From assembly GCA_024682115.1 (NCBI GenBank), contig JAIKZO010000058.1, forward strand, positions 1-64,000: a DNA stretch of 64,000 nt, given 5' to 3'. The stretch is from Lachnospiraceae bacterium (GTDB taxonomy: Bacteria > Bacillota > Clostridia > Lachnospirales > Lachnospiraceae). The stretch's first letter is position 1. The number at the start of each line of letters is the position of its first letter. Below, piece by piece: positions 44,088-53,039 of the stretch. The position numbers and the translations under genes are program-made. Below the pieces are notes generated by a model. The model saw nothing but the letters and a program-made list of their open reading frames with translations. It was not told where the DNA came from and ran no database searches.

Positions 44088-44987
44088 ATGGATACAAAGA
44101 TATTACTTGAAAATGGTACCAACGAGTTAGAGGTACTTCAGTTTGAATTGGATGGTAATGCATATGGAATCAACGTAGCCAAGATAAAGGAGATCATACC
44201 TTATCAGCCTGTTACGCCTGTTCCCAATTCACATCCCAGCATAGAAGGGATATTCATGCCGAGAGATGTCATGATCACAGCTATCGACTTGAAGAACTGT
44301 CTTCAGCGTGGCGAAAGCACACCCGGCGGATTGTTTATCATTACCAACTTCAATAAACTTGATATTGCGTTCCATGTAGATACAGTTAAAGGGATCCACA
44401 GGGTTTCATGGCAGGATATCATAAAACCCGGTGCTACGGTTTCATCAGCCGATGAAAGTATCTCAACCGGTATTGTTAAACTTGACGGAAACCTTGTTAT
44501 CATTCTAGACTTCGAGAAGATAGTTACGGATATCAATCCCGAGACCGGACTTAAGGTTTCGGAGATCCTTGAACTCGGAGAAAGAAGCCGTACGGATGTA
44601 CCTATCCTTATCGCTGAGGATTCGGTCCTGCTTAACAAGCTCATTGTTGACTCACTCAAGAAAGCCGGATACACGAATCTTATCCATACTCAGAATGGTC
44701 AGGAAGCGTATGATATCATTACTGAGTGTAAAGAGAAGGGTACACTTGACGAGCATGTTCAGTGTATCATCACTGATATCGAGATGCCTCTCATGGACGG
44801 CCATCGTCTTACCAAACTTGTTAAGAGCGATCCGGCAACCGAAAAGATCCCGATCATCATTTTCTCATCTTTGGTAAATGGTGAAATGAGAAAGAAAGGT
44901 GAGGCGCTTGGAGCAAATGCTCAGCTGTCTAAACCTGAGATCGGAAATCTCGTACGTACAGTAGATGAACTAGTTAAGTTCATTTAA
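44088..44987 (+). CDS. cheV: Chemotaxis coupling protein CheV (CheW-REC)
   Basis: The N-terminal CheW-like domain (about 1-150: LQFELDGNAYGINVAKIKEII, VPNSHPSIEGIFMPRDVMITAIDL) is joined to a receiver (about 165-299) with the acidic pair AEDS, D230 (IITDIEMPLMDG), FSS and K (LSKPE). CheV couples chemoreceptors to CheA and is phosphorylated by it, which aids adaptation. The ORF track start (GTG 44082) is replaced by ATG 44088, 7 nt after ACGAGG (299 aa). The gene has its own promoter and terminator. The acidic repeat protein follows 88 bp on, which suggests a chemotaxis link for that protein. Confidence 0.93.
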   Translation: MDTKILLENGTNELEVLQFELDGNAYGINVAKIKEIIPYQPVTPVPNSHPSIEGIFMPRDVMITAIDLKNCLQRGESTPGGLFIITNFNKLDIAFHVDTVKGIHRVSWQDIIKPGATVSSADESISTGIVKLDGNLVIILDFEKIVTDINPETGLKVSEILELGERSRTDVPILIAEDSVLLNKLIVDSLKKAGYTNLIHTQNGQEAYDIITECKEKGTLDEHVQCIITDIEMPLMDGHRLTKLVKSDPATEKIPIIIFSSLVNGEMRKKGEALGANAQLSKPEIGNLVRTVDELVKFI

Positions 44988-45021
44988 ACGCATGATCGAT
45001 CAACAGATTTAATGAATTATT

Positions 45022-45051
45022 ATACCCCGTAGATCTCTGCGGGGTATTTTT
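45022..45051 (+). terminator. Intrinsic terminator after cheV
   Basis: ATACCCCG pairs with CGGGGTAT, extended by TAG/CTG (one G-T) around an ATCT loop, and is followed by TTTTT. Confidence 0.9.
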
Positions 45052-45075
45052 CGAGATTAGCCTCTAGGAGATTTT

Positions 45076-48000
45076 ATGGCTTCGGAAGAAAACTACCTTG
45101 ATGATTTACTTAAAAATGTAATAGGTGATGAGCCAAAGAAAGAAAGGACCATGCAGGATGTCATGCGTGAGATGGGAATGGAGCTGGCCGAACCGGCACC
45201 AACGCCTGAAACACCTGCGGAGCCTGCTTCAACGCCTGAAACACCTGCGGAGCCTGCTCCAACGCCTGAAACACCTGCGAAGCCTGCTCCAACGCCGGAT
45301 ATTCCTGTTGAGCCCTCTGCTGACTTTTCTTCGGAACCTGAGATATCGTTGGATGCTGATTATTTGGATCCATTGGAATCCGAGCCCGTAAGTGATAATC
45401 TGACTTTCCCTGATCAGGATGTCCTGGCGGATATGCTTGATATTCTTGATAATCCAATGACTTTTGCAGAGGAAGTCAAACCTGCCGAGGCGCCTTTGGA
45501 AGATGATATCGGAAATATGCTTGAAAGTGTACCCGGGATCATAGAGGAACCGATCGCTGAATCTGTTCCCGAAGAACCGGATCCGTTACAAAGCGATCTT
45601 GAGTCTATGCTTGACGGCATAGAGGAAAACTATAATCTTGAGGCTTCTTCTGCAGTAGAACAGACCCTTGAAGGATCTGTTGCAGAAGAAATACCAGTTG
45701 CGGCAGAAATACCATCTCCCGAAGAAACCTTTGCGGCGGAAATGCCTGTCGAAGAAATGCCTTCGCAGGATGACCTTGCTGCAATGCTTGAAGGCCTTGA
45801 AGAACCTTCTGCTGAGGAACCCGCTGCAGAAGAAATACCTCTTGGGGAAGTGCCTACACAGGATGACCTTTCGGCGATGCTTGAAGGTCTTGAAGAGCCT
45901 TCTGTTGAGGAACCCGTTGCAGAAGAAATACCTGTCGAGGAACCTGCTCAGGAACCTGAAATCTCTTCCGAGGATATAGAAGCGATGTTAGCAGCTGCCG
46001 AAGAAATATCTTCTGCAGACGAAATGCCTGCTGAGGAGACTTTTTCACAGGATGATCTTGCTGCGATGCTTGAAGGTCTTGAAGAACCTTCTGTTGAGGA
46101 ACCCGCTATTGAAGAACCTGCCGCAGAAGAATTACCTGTCGAGGAACCTGCAGAAGAAGCACCTGCCGAGGAAGCAGCCTCACAGGATGACCTCGCTGCA
46201 ATGCTTGAAGGAATGGGTGGTTCAGATCCAAATGCGAAGATGTCACCTGATGATATAGCTGCTATGTTCGCAGCCGCTGAGGGAGCTTCCGCACCTGCTG
46301 AAGAGCCCGCAGTAGAAGAACCTGCCGCAGAAGAAATACCTGTCGAGGAACCTGTGGAAGAAGCACCTGCCGAGGAAGCAGCCTCACAGGATGATCTTGC
46401 TGCAATGCTTGAAGGAATAGATGAATCATCTCCGGATGGGACACCCGGTGAAGAAGGTGCATCTTCTGATGATGATCTGTTAAAGATGCTTGCAGAAGCT
46501 ACAACGGCCGAAGATTTTGAAATGCCTGCGGACAGATTGCCCAATGACGAATCTTCCGATAACATCGATCTGTCTCAAGATGACATTGAAACTCTTATTT
46601 CCGGAGAAGATATTACTTCGGATTCCGAAACTCAGGATGATCTGGAGGCTATGCTTGCAGAAGCCGGCGAAGATGTCGATACTTCATCTGATTCTCAGGA
46701 TGATCTTGAAGCCATGCTTGCTGAAGCAGGTGTGGATTCCGATAGCTCATCAGACTCCAATTTGGAAGAAGACGCCAGTCAGGACGATCTGGAAGCTATG
46801 CTTGCCGCTGCTGACCTCGAAGGCTCGGAAGGCGCAGATGCTTCGGAAGGTGGAGAATTAAGTCAGGATGATCTTGAGGCCATGCTTGGCGGTATTGACA
46901 TGGGATCAGAGGGTGAAACTTCGCCTGAAGAAATGTCCGATGTTGAAAAACTTGCTGCAACAGAAGGAAGTGACGAGGACCTTCTTTCGCTGCTTGAAGG
47001 AATTGATGAAACGGCATCGGAAGAAGCTTCGGAAGGTTTGCCTGTTGAACTGAGCGGAGTCATCGAAGAAGGCGAAGAAACGGAAGATAAAGGCAAAAAG
47101 AAAAAGAAATTCTCGCTTGCCGCATTACTTCCTTTTGGAAAAAAGAAAAAGAAGAAGGATGAATCGGAAGAAGAAACCGAAGAGCCCGGTGAGCAACCGA
47201 TAGAAGCATCTCCCGATAAGATAGATGATATTCTGACAGGGATCGAGGAAGCCGGTGAAGAAGGCGCGGAAGATACGCTTTCGGATGAAGAGGCGCTTAA
47301 GGAACTTGAACTTGCTTCGATTCCGGAAAAGAAAAAGAAGAACGGCTTATTTGCCAAGATCATGTCATTCCTCTTTGATGAAGTTGAAGAAGAGGAGGAG
47401 ATTGTAGCCGAGGTTTCCAACGAAGATATTCTTGCCGAGATAGATGCCGAAAATGCCGAAGCCGAACAGGGAAAAGGCAAAAAGGGAAAGAAAGCCAAGA
47501 AGGATAAAAAGAAGAAGGGCAAAAAGGGAGGAGACGAAGAGGCTAAAGAAGGTTCGGAGGAATCTGAAAGCGGCGAAGGCGAGGAGGACTCCAAGAAAAA
47601 GAAAAAGCCCAAGAAAGAAAAAGCTCCAAAAGAACCCAAACCGAAAGAGCCCAGAAAGGTCGTTCTTTCAAAGAAGGCATTTATCGCTCTGGTTGCATGT
47701 TGCGCTTCGATAATTGCGGCCATAGTTATCATCAGTAACATACTTCCTGATCATTCCGATAAGTTACTGGCCAGAAGAGCATATTTTAACGGTGATTATC
47801 GTACCGTTTATGATAACCTTTACGGAAAACGTCTTAATGATTCGGATTATCTTATGTATAAGAAAGCCGAAACGATATTGCTGATGCAAAGAAGGCTTGA
47901 TTCGTATCGTAACAGACTTCTTTTGAATGAACCTGCTCAGGCACTCGATTCATTGCTCGAGGGTGTACACCTATATGATATTCTTACCGAAGAAGACAGA

Positions 48001-48390
48001 TATGGCGTAAATAAAGAATTACAGCCTATCTATGAGAATATTCTGCAGATTCTGAGTACTGAATACGGAATTAGCAGGGATGAAGCGTTAATGCTTTATT
48101 CAATGGAAGATTCAGAAGCATATACCGAAGAACTGATAAAGATCGTTTCCGGTGGACAATACACAATTCAGGGTAAAAACGTTTCTTCGGGTGAAAACCC
48201 GGAAGCACCTGAAAATGCCGAGGGATTAGGAGAACCCGGTCCTGCACCTGAAGGCACGGATCCTTCCGTAGCTGCTCCGCCTGATGCAGCCCCGCCTGAG
48301 GATGCTCCGCCTGCCCCGGAAAATGAACAGGAAGCATTTAACGAACTTCATCCGCTGGATGATCTTTTGGAAGCAGAAGAGGATTTATAA
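45076..48390 (+). CDS. Acidic membrane protein with multiple FliM-like SQDDLxAML motifs
   Basis: Not assigned to a named family. Residues 1-80 hold proline-rich TPETPAEPAP repeats. Residues about 115-650 are very acidic and hold about 17 copies of a motif with consensus SQDDLxAMLEGL (for example PSQDDLAAMLEGL, LSQDDIETLIS, ASQDDLEAMLAAA). This resembles the SQxEIDALLxG peptide at the N-terminus of FliM, FliN and FliY, which binds phosphorylated CheY in FliM. Lysine-rich blocks (KKKKKFSLAALLPFGKKKKKK and later ones) follow. One membrane helix lies at about 868-890, and about 210 outer residues end in a Pro/Ala/Glu-rich tail. The ATG follows TAGGAG. The gene lies just after cheV and touches hisH. 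Scaffold or phospho-receiver binding is an inference; a structural linker role is the alternative. Confidence 0.85.
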   Translation: MASEENYLDDLLKNVIGDEPKKERTMQDVMREMGMELAEPAPTPETPAEPASTPETPAEPAPTPETPAKPAPTPDIPVEPSADFSSEPEISLDADYLDPLESEPVSDNLTFPDQDVLADMLDILDNPMTFAEEVKPAEAPLEDDIGNMLESVPGIIEEPIAESVPEEPDPLQSDLESMLDGIEENYNLEASSAVEQTLEGSVAEEIPVAAEIPSPEETFAAEMPVEEMPSQDDLAAMLEGLEEPSAEEPAAEEIPLGEVPTQDDLSAMLEGLEEPSVEEPVAEEIPVEEPAQEPEISSEDIEAMLAAAEEISSADEMPAEETFSQDDLAAMLEGLEEPSVEEPAIEEPAAEELPVEEPAEEAPAEEAASQDDLAAMLEGMGGSDPNAKMSPDDIAAMFAAAEGASAPAEEPAVEEPAAEEIPVEEPVEEAPAEEAASQDDLAAMLEGIDESSPDGTPGEEGASSDDDLLKMLAEATTAEDFEMPADRLPNDESSDNIDLSQDDIETLISGEDITSDSETQDDLEAMLAEAGEDVDTSSDSQDDLEAMLAEAGVDSDSSSDSNLEEDASQDDLEAMLAAADLEGSEGADASEGGELSQDDLEAMLGGIDMGSEGETSPEEMSDVEKLAATEGSDEDLLSLLEGIDETASEEASEGLPVELSGVIEEGEETEDKGKKKKKFSLAALLPFGKKKKKKDESEEETEEPGEQPIEASPDKIDDILTGIEEAGEEGAEDTLSDEEALKELELASIPEKKKKNGLFAKIMSFLFDEVEEEEEIVAEVSNEDILAEIDAENAEAEQGKGKKGKKAKKDKKKKGKKGGDEEAKEGSEESESGEGEEDSKKKKKPKKEKAPKEPKPKEPRKVVLSKKAFIALVACCASIIAAIVIISNILPDHSDKLLARRAYFNGDYRTVYDNLYGKRLNDSDYLMYKKAETILLMQRRLDSYRNRLLLNEPAQALDSLLEGVHLYDILTEEDRYGVNKELQPIYENILQILSTEYGISRDEALMLYSMEDSEAYTEELIKIVSGGQYTIQGKNVSSGENPEAPENAEGLGEPGPAPEGTDPSVAAPPDAAPPEDAPPAPENEQEAFNELHPLDDLLEAEEDL
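45194..45300 (+). repeat. 30-bp tandem repeat encoding TPETPAEPAP
   Basis: The unit AACGCCTGAAACACCTGCGG... recurs with an exact 30-bp period at 45201, 45231 and 45261, with a diverged fourth unit at 45291. It is in frame and encodes the proline-rich N-terminal region, so length variation would keep the frame. Confidence 0.9.
46111..46418 (+). repeat. Two near-identical copies of about 104 bp inside the acidic protein gene
   Basis: The segments 46111-46214 and 46315-46418 differ at only a few positions and lie 204 bp apart, a multiple of three. Each encodes the EEPAAEE...ASQDDLAAMLEG module. They are the clearest of several internal repeats and suggest growth of the gene by in-frame duplication. 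Confidence 0.85.
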
Positions 48391-48996
48391 ATGATCGCCG
48401 TAATAGATTACGATGCCGGAAATATCAAAAGCGTCGAAAAAGCCATTGTGCATCTTGGGAAAGAAGCACAGATAACCAGAGACCACGAGATCCTTCTTTC
48501 TGCTGAAAAAGTAATCCTCCCCGGTGTCGGAGCTTTTGGCGATGCGATGGCAAAACTGAATGAATACGGGCTTACCCCTGTGATAAAGTCGATCGTTAAA
48601 AAAGGGACACCCTTTTTGGGGATATGTCTGGGACTTCAACTGTTGTTTGATTCGTCCGAAGAGTCGCCGGGTGTTGATGGATTGGGTGTACTTCCCGGTA
48701 AGATACTGAGATTTCCGTCAACTGAGGGATATAAAGTCCCCCAGATCGGCTGGAACAGTCTCAGCTTTCCGAAAGAGAAAAGATTGTTTAAGGGCATCCC
48801 TGAAGATTCATATGTATATTTTGTTCATTCATATTATCTCAAAGCTGATGAACGAAATGACGTAGCAGCTCAAAGTGATTATATCCTTACGTTTGATGCG
48901 GCGGTAGAAAGGGATAATGTATTTGCCTGCCAGTTCCATCCCGAAAAAAGTTCAGATGTGGGTCTTAAGATCCTTAAAAACTTTATTGATCTGTAA
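48391..48996 (+). CDS. hisH: Imidazole glycerol phosphate synthase, glutaminase subunit
   Basis: The 201-aa class-I glutamine amidotransferase starts with [15 protein letters not shown] and has [11 protein letters not shown], the nucleophile cysteine in [10 protein letters not shown], and the His/Glu pair in [11 protein letters not shown]. It releases ammonia for HisF, which makes imidazole glycerol phosphate and AICAR in histidine synthesis. Its ATG follows the stop of the acidic repeat protein with no gap, so it is co-transcribed with it. hisF follows 2 bp later. No other his gene is in the window. Confidence 0.95.
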   Translation: MIAVIDYDAGNIKSVEKAIVHLGKEAQITRDHEILLSAEKVILPGVGAFGDAMAKLNEYGLTPVIKSIVKKGTPFLGICLGLQLLFDSSEESPGVDGLGVLPGKILRFPSTEGYKVPQIGWNSLSFPKEKRLFKGIPEDSYVYFVHSYYLKADERNDVAAQSDYILTFDAAVERDNVFACQFHPEKSSDVGLKILKNFIDL

Positions 48997-48998
48997 AT

Positions 48999-49760
48999 AT
49001 GCTTACAAAAAGAATCATTCCCTGTCTAGATGTCGATAAAGGCAGAGTTGTTAAGGGAACAAAATTTCTCAATTTAATAGATGCCGGAGATCCTGTTGAA
49101 GTGGCAAAAATGTATGACAAAGCCGGTGCAGATGAACTTGTTTTTCTTGATATCACTGCGTCATCGGATTCCAGAGAGATCAAGGCGGAACTTGTCAGAG
49201 CCATCGCGGAATGTGTTTTTATTCCGTTCACTGTCGGAGGCGGGATAAGGTCTGTAGATGATTTCAGGATGATACTCCGTGAGGGTGCGGATAAAGTTGC
49301 TGTTAATTCCGCAGCTATCATGAATCCCAATATTATTTCGGAAGCTGCCGAAAAATTCGGGTCGCAATGTGTGGTTGTTGCCATAGATGCAAAAAGTACC
49401 GGCGGATCCTGGAATATATACAAAAACGGCGGACGTGTCGACATGGGGATAGATGCCGTGGAATGGGCTGTCAAAGCCGAAAAACTCGGTGCAGGTGAGA
49501 TACTTCTTACTTCCATGGATGCGGACGGGACCAAGAACGGATATGATCTTGAACTTACAAAAGCCGTATCTTCAAGTGTGTCTATTCCTGTAATAGCTTC
49601 CGGAGGGGCAGGAACGCCGGAACATTTTTACGATGCTTTTGATAAAGGCGGAGCCGACGCCGCACTGGCTGCTTCTCTTTTCCACTTTAAAGAACTTTCT
49701 ATCATGGATCTTAAGGAATATCTTAATGATAAAGGAATTCCCGTAAGGAGATTTGCCTGA
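48999..49760 (+). CDS. hisF: Imidazole glycerol phosphate synthase, cyclase subunit
   Basis: The 253-aa (beta/alpha)8 barrel has the HisF hallmarks: [16 protein letters not shown] (with the catalytic Asp), [47 protein letters not shown] with the second catalytic Asp, and [13 protein letters not shown]. It uses ammonia from HisH in histidine synthesis. It sits directly after hisH, and its stop shares a base with the ung start (TGATG). The usual histidine-operon neighbours (hisA, hisI) are absent. Confidence 0.96.
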   Translation: MLTKRIIPCLDVDKGRVVKGTKFLNLIDAGDPVEVAKMYDKAGADELVFLDITASSDSREIKAELVRAIAECVFIPFTVGGGIRSVDDFRMILREGADKVAVNSAAIMNPNIISEAAEKFGSQCVVVAIDAKSTGGSWNIYKNGGRVDMGIDAVEWAVKAEKLGAGEILLTSMDADGTKNGYDLELTKAVSSSVSIPVIASGGAGTPEHFYDAFDKGGADAALAASLFHFKELSIMDLKEYLNDKGIPVRRFA

Positions 49761-50434
49761 TGTCTATGATAGCTAATGACTGGTTAGACGAACTTAAGGA
49801 CGAATTCGGCAAACCGTATTATAAAGAACTGTATAAATTCGTTAAAACCGAGTATAATACAAAAGTGGTCTTTCCGCCGGCAGATGATATTTTCAACGCG
49901 TTTCATCTGACAATGCTCAAAGACGTTAAGGTTCTTATCCTCGGACAGGATCCGTATCATGATGTTGATCAGGCACATGGACTTTGCTTTTCCGTTCTGC
50001 CGGGGAATAAGATACCGCCTTCACTTGTGAATATTTATAAAGAACTGCATGACGATCTGGGCTGCAAGATCCCCAATAACGGATATCTGGTAAAATGGGC
50101 CAAACAGGGCGTTTTGTTATTGAACACGGTTCTCACCGTAAGAGCGCATGAAGCGTTTTCTCACAGGGGAATGGGATGGGAAACCTTTACTGATTCTGTG
50201 ATACAGGCTCTTAACAGGCAGCAAAGGCCCATAGTTTACATGCTTTGGGGCTCTCCCGCACAGGCAAAAGCAAAGATGCTTGATAATCCAAAGCATTTGA
50301 TATTAAAAGCAGCTCATCCGAGTCCACTTTCGGCTTACCGGGGCTTTTTCGGATGCAGGCATTTTTCGAAGTGCAATGAGTTTTTGAAAAATAACGGTCT
50401 TGATCCAATAGACTGGCAGATAGAGGATGTTTAA
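49760..50434 (+). CDS. ung: Uracil-DNA glycosylase, family 1
   Basis: The 224-aa protein has the Ung motifs: LILGQDPYHDVDQAHGLCFSV with the catalytic Asp of the water-activating loop, PPSLVNIYKEL, LLLNTVLTVRAHEAFSH, and the uracil-flipping HPSPLSAYRGFFGCRHFS. It removes uracil from DNA in base-excision repair. It overlaps hisF by one base and lysA begins directly after its stop, so it lies in the middle of a tight operon. Confidence 0.96.
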   Translation: MSMIANDWLDELKDEFGKPYYKELYKFVKTEYNTKVVFPPADDIFNAFHLTMLKDVKVLILGQDPYHDVDQAHGLCFSVLPGNKIPPSLVNIYKELHDDLGCKIPNNGYLVKWAKQGVLLLNTVLTVRAHEAFSHRGMGWETFTDSVIQALNRQQRPIVYMLWGSPAQAKAKMLDNPKHLILKAAHPSPLSAYRGFFGCRHFSKCNEFLKNNGLDPIDWQIEDV

Positions 50435-51676
50435 ATGAATTCTTATATTGAAAAAGTTGATTATTTTAAAGGCAATGATATCGAAAAGATCGTTTCCGAA
50501 TTCGGGACACCTTTGTATGTTTACAATGAGGACATCTTACGCAAGAGGATGTACGAAGTATCAAGTATCATCACAAAGTACCCTTATAAAGCCAATTATT
50601 CGATGAAGGCCAACTCCAATCTTGAGATCTTAAAGATCGCCAAAGAAGAAAACGTGAATTGCGATGCTATGTCAGAAGGCGAGATAAGACTTTTGTTAAA
50701 GGCTGGTTTCGATCCTTCACAGATATTCTTTGTTCCCAATAACATCGATGCAAATGAAATGAAATTTGCAATAGATAACGGGATAATGACGAGCCTTGAC
50801 TCCATAGACCAGATAAGACTTTACGGTTCTCTTGCTCCGGGCAGTAAATGCGCCATCAGGATCAATCCCGGTGTCGGAGCGGGCCATCACGAAAAAGTTG
50901 TTACTGCAGGAAAAAATACGAAATTTGCGATAGCCGAGGAAGATATTGATGAAGCTATAAGGGTTGCTTCCGAATACAACCTTAAGATCTGCGGTATCAA
51001 CCAGCATGTTGGATCGCTTTATATGACTCCGGATCCTTTTATTAATGCTATAGATCAGTTCCTCAGGATCGCAAGAAAGTTTCCGGGACTTGACTTTATC
51101 GATTTTGGCGGAGGCTTCGGCATTCCATATCATAAGCTTGAAGACGAGGAACCTTTCGATATTTTCAAGCTCAGTATCGAATGGACAAAACGTCTCGACG
51201 AATTCGTGAAAGTATACGGAAGTACGCCTTTGTTCAAATCCGAACCCGGCCGTTACTGTGTTGCTGAAGGCGGTGTGATAATCGGAAGAGTAAATGCGGT
51301 CAAGTTTAACGGCGATCATAAATACGTCGGCACCGATGTCGGAATGAACGTTCTTGCCAGACCTGTTCTTTATGATTCTTGGCACGATATTGAGATTATT
51401 TCAAACGGAAAAGTTGTTAAGGGCATGAAAGAAGAAGCCACCATAACCGGCAACATATGTGAATCCGGAGATGTATTGTGCAAAGACAGACCGATGCCAA
51501 TGATCAATACCAATGATCTTATCTGCGTTTTGGATGCGGGCGCATACGGTTATTCAATGTGTAGTTCGTATAATACGAGACTTAAGCCTGCCGAAGTAAT
51601 GATCTGTTCCGACGGATCATACAAACTAATCAGAAGACGCGAAACTTACGAGGATATCTTTAATACGTTTGTTTAA
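50435..51676 (+). CDS. lysA: Diaminopimelate decarboxylase
   Basis: The 413-aa fold-type III PLP enzyme has the PLP lysine in YSMKANSN, then HVGSLYMTPDPF, DFGGGFGIPYH with the phosphate-binding glycines, SEPGRYCVAEGG, and the CESGDVLCKDR and DAGAYGYSM active-site segments from the partner subunit. It makes L-lysine from meso-diaminopimelate. The ATG follows the ung stop with no gap. Related carboxynorspermidine or ornithine decarboxylases share the fold, but the CESGD pattern favours LysA. Confidence 0.93.
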   Translation: MNSYIEKVDYFKGNDIEKIVSEFGTPLYVYNEDILRKRMYEVSSIITKYPYKANYSMKANSNLEILKIAKEENVNCDAMSEGEIRLLLKAGFDPSQIFFVPNNIDANEMKFAIDNGIMTSLDSIDQIRLYGSLAPGSKCAIRINPGVGAGHHEKVVTAGKNTKFAIAEEDIDEAIRVASEYNLKICGINQHVGSLYMTPDPFINAIDQFLRIARKFPGLDFIDFGGGFGIPYHKLEDEEPFDIFKLSIEWTKRLDEFVKVYGSTPLFKSEPGRYCVAEGGVIIGRVNAVKFNGDHKYVGTDVGMNVLARPVLYDSWHDIEIISNGKVVKGMKEEATITGNICESGDVLCKDRPMPMINTNDLICVLDAGAYGYSMCSSYNTRLKPAEVMICSDGSYKLIRRRETYEDIFNTFV

Positions 51677-51678
51677 TT

Positions 51679-53025
51679 ATGGATAACAAAAAGAATAACC
51701 AGATATACAGTCAGATCGGAAATCAAATAAAGGATTCGCTTACGGAAGGATTAAAGACCGGGGACTTTTCCAGCCTTAATGTGGCGATCACGGATTCTGT
51801 CAACAGTGTCATAAAAGAGGCGACAGGGCGTGTGGGCGATGTGTTCGCCGATCCGTACAAAGGACAGGATGTTTATAAGGTTCAGAACGGGAGAAAACCT
51901 TACTCCAGCTTTGATGAGGCTGAAGAATATGCGAAGATGCTTCAGGAAAGAAGAAGACTTCATAATGAAGCCGTTCACAAAGAACAGATGCAGAGACTTC
52001 AGCACAAGAAGGAACTGAAGGAATTAAAAAGGAAACAGAAATACGAAATAGTATTGGATAAACAGAATATTCCCGTAAAGTTCAATCCTGTGGGCAAAGC
52101 ATCGGGAACTGCGTGTATCGTTGGCGGTATATTCGGTTCGGTTATATTCGGCATCAATTCGATCATGTCGTTGTTTGCGATGCTTTTCAGTACGGGAACC
52201 ATTATGTCGCTTGCCGGTCCGGTTGTTCTTCTGGCAGGAAGTCTCGGACTTCTTAAATACGGCCTTGCTAAAAAGGGCATGCTGGACAGGGCTAAAAAAT
52301 ATGCGATGATAGCCGGCAGCAATATGTATGCTCAGATATCAATGCTGGCGTCTTCACTGGGACTTAATCCCAATAAAGTCAAAAAAGACGTAAAGAAAAT
52401 GCTGAGAAAAGGTTATTATCCGGAAGGTTATCTGGATGCCCAGGAAACAACTCTTATGCTCAGCAATGATGTGTTCAAGCAATATGAACTCTCGATGAAG
52501 TCTGCCGATGAGATGAGAAAGGAACAGGCAAAGAACGCGGCGATCAACGACGAAATGCTCAACGAGGCAATGAGCAAGCTCGATCCTTCTTTGCGCGAAG
52601 AATTTGCTCAGATGGTAGGATACGGAAGAGAGTGTATCACCAGACTTCATAAGCTCAACGATGATATTCCCGGGGAAAACATCTCCATGAAACTTGATTC
52701 CCTGGAGAATATATTAAAAGAGTTATTCTTTAATCTTCAGGAACATCCCGAGCAGATGAACCGTATGCATAAGACCATGGACTATTATCTGCCTACGATG
52801 ATCAAACTTGTTGAGGCATATGCCGAATATGACAAGGTGACCAATCCTGGAAATGATATCATTTCCGCCAAAGCAGAGATAGAAAAGACGCTTGATACCA
52901 TAAACGAGGCATTCGTACAACTGCAGAACAATCTATTCAGGGATTCTGTATGGGATGTCACAACGGACGCACAGGTGTTACAGACCGTCCTTAAACAGGA
53001 AGGCCTGGCAAAAGATAAAGTTTAA
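51679..53025 (+). CDS. XpaC-like membrane protein
   Basis: The 448-aa protein has an N-terminal soluble part with a basic coiled coil (about 90-120), two to three membrane helices (about 145-200) and a C-terminal helical domain. The end matches the XpaC family (named for 5-bromo-4-chloroindolyl phosphate hydrolysis): MDYYLPTMIKLVEAYAEYDKV, then IEKTLDTINEAFVQLQNNLF. The function of XpaC is not known. It nearly always accompanies TelA, and here telA follows 14 bp later. It starts 2 bp after lysA. Confidence 0.85.
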   Translation: MDNKKNNQIYSQIGNQIKDSLTEGLKTGDFSSLNVAITDSVNSVIKEATGRVGDVFADPYKGQDVYKVQNGRKPYSSFDEAEEYAKMLQERRRLHNEAVHKEQMQRLQHKKELKELKRKQKYEIVLDKQNIPVKFNPVGKASGTACIVGGIFGSVIFGINSIMSLFAMLFSTGTIMSLAGPVVLLAGSLGLLKYGLAKKGMLDRAKKYAMIAGSNMYAQISMLASSLGLNPNKVKKDVKKMLRKGYYPEGYLDAQETTLMLSNDVFKQYELSMKSADEMRKEQAKNAAINDEMLNEAMSKLDPSLREEFAQMVGYGRECITRLHKLNDDIPGENISMKLDSLENILKELFFNLQEHPEQMNRMHKTMDYYLPTMIKLVEAYAEYDKVTNPGNDIISAKAEIEKTLDTINEAFVQLQNNLFRDSVWDVTTDAQVLQTVLKQEGLAKDKV

Positions 53026-53039
53026 AAAGGAGAATTGTT

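Noticed and set aside
45194-45300. Regular 30-bp repeats that could suggest a CRISPR array
   Set aside because: The repeats are contiguous without spacers, in frame, and encode TPETPAEPAP in a long open reading frame. No cas genes are present.
46863-47741. Long antisense ORFs inside the acidic repeat protein and hybrid kinases (for example 46863-47741, 45948-46565, 7132-7761, 15514-16251)
   Set aside because: They come from biased codon use opposite Glu/Lys/Asp-rich or conserved genes, lack ribosome sites, and encode low-complexity Ser-rich or implausible proteins.
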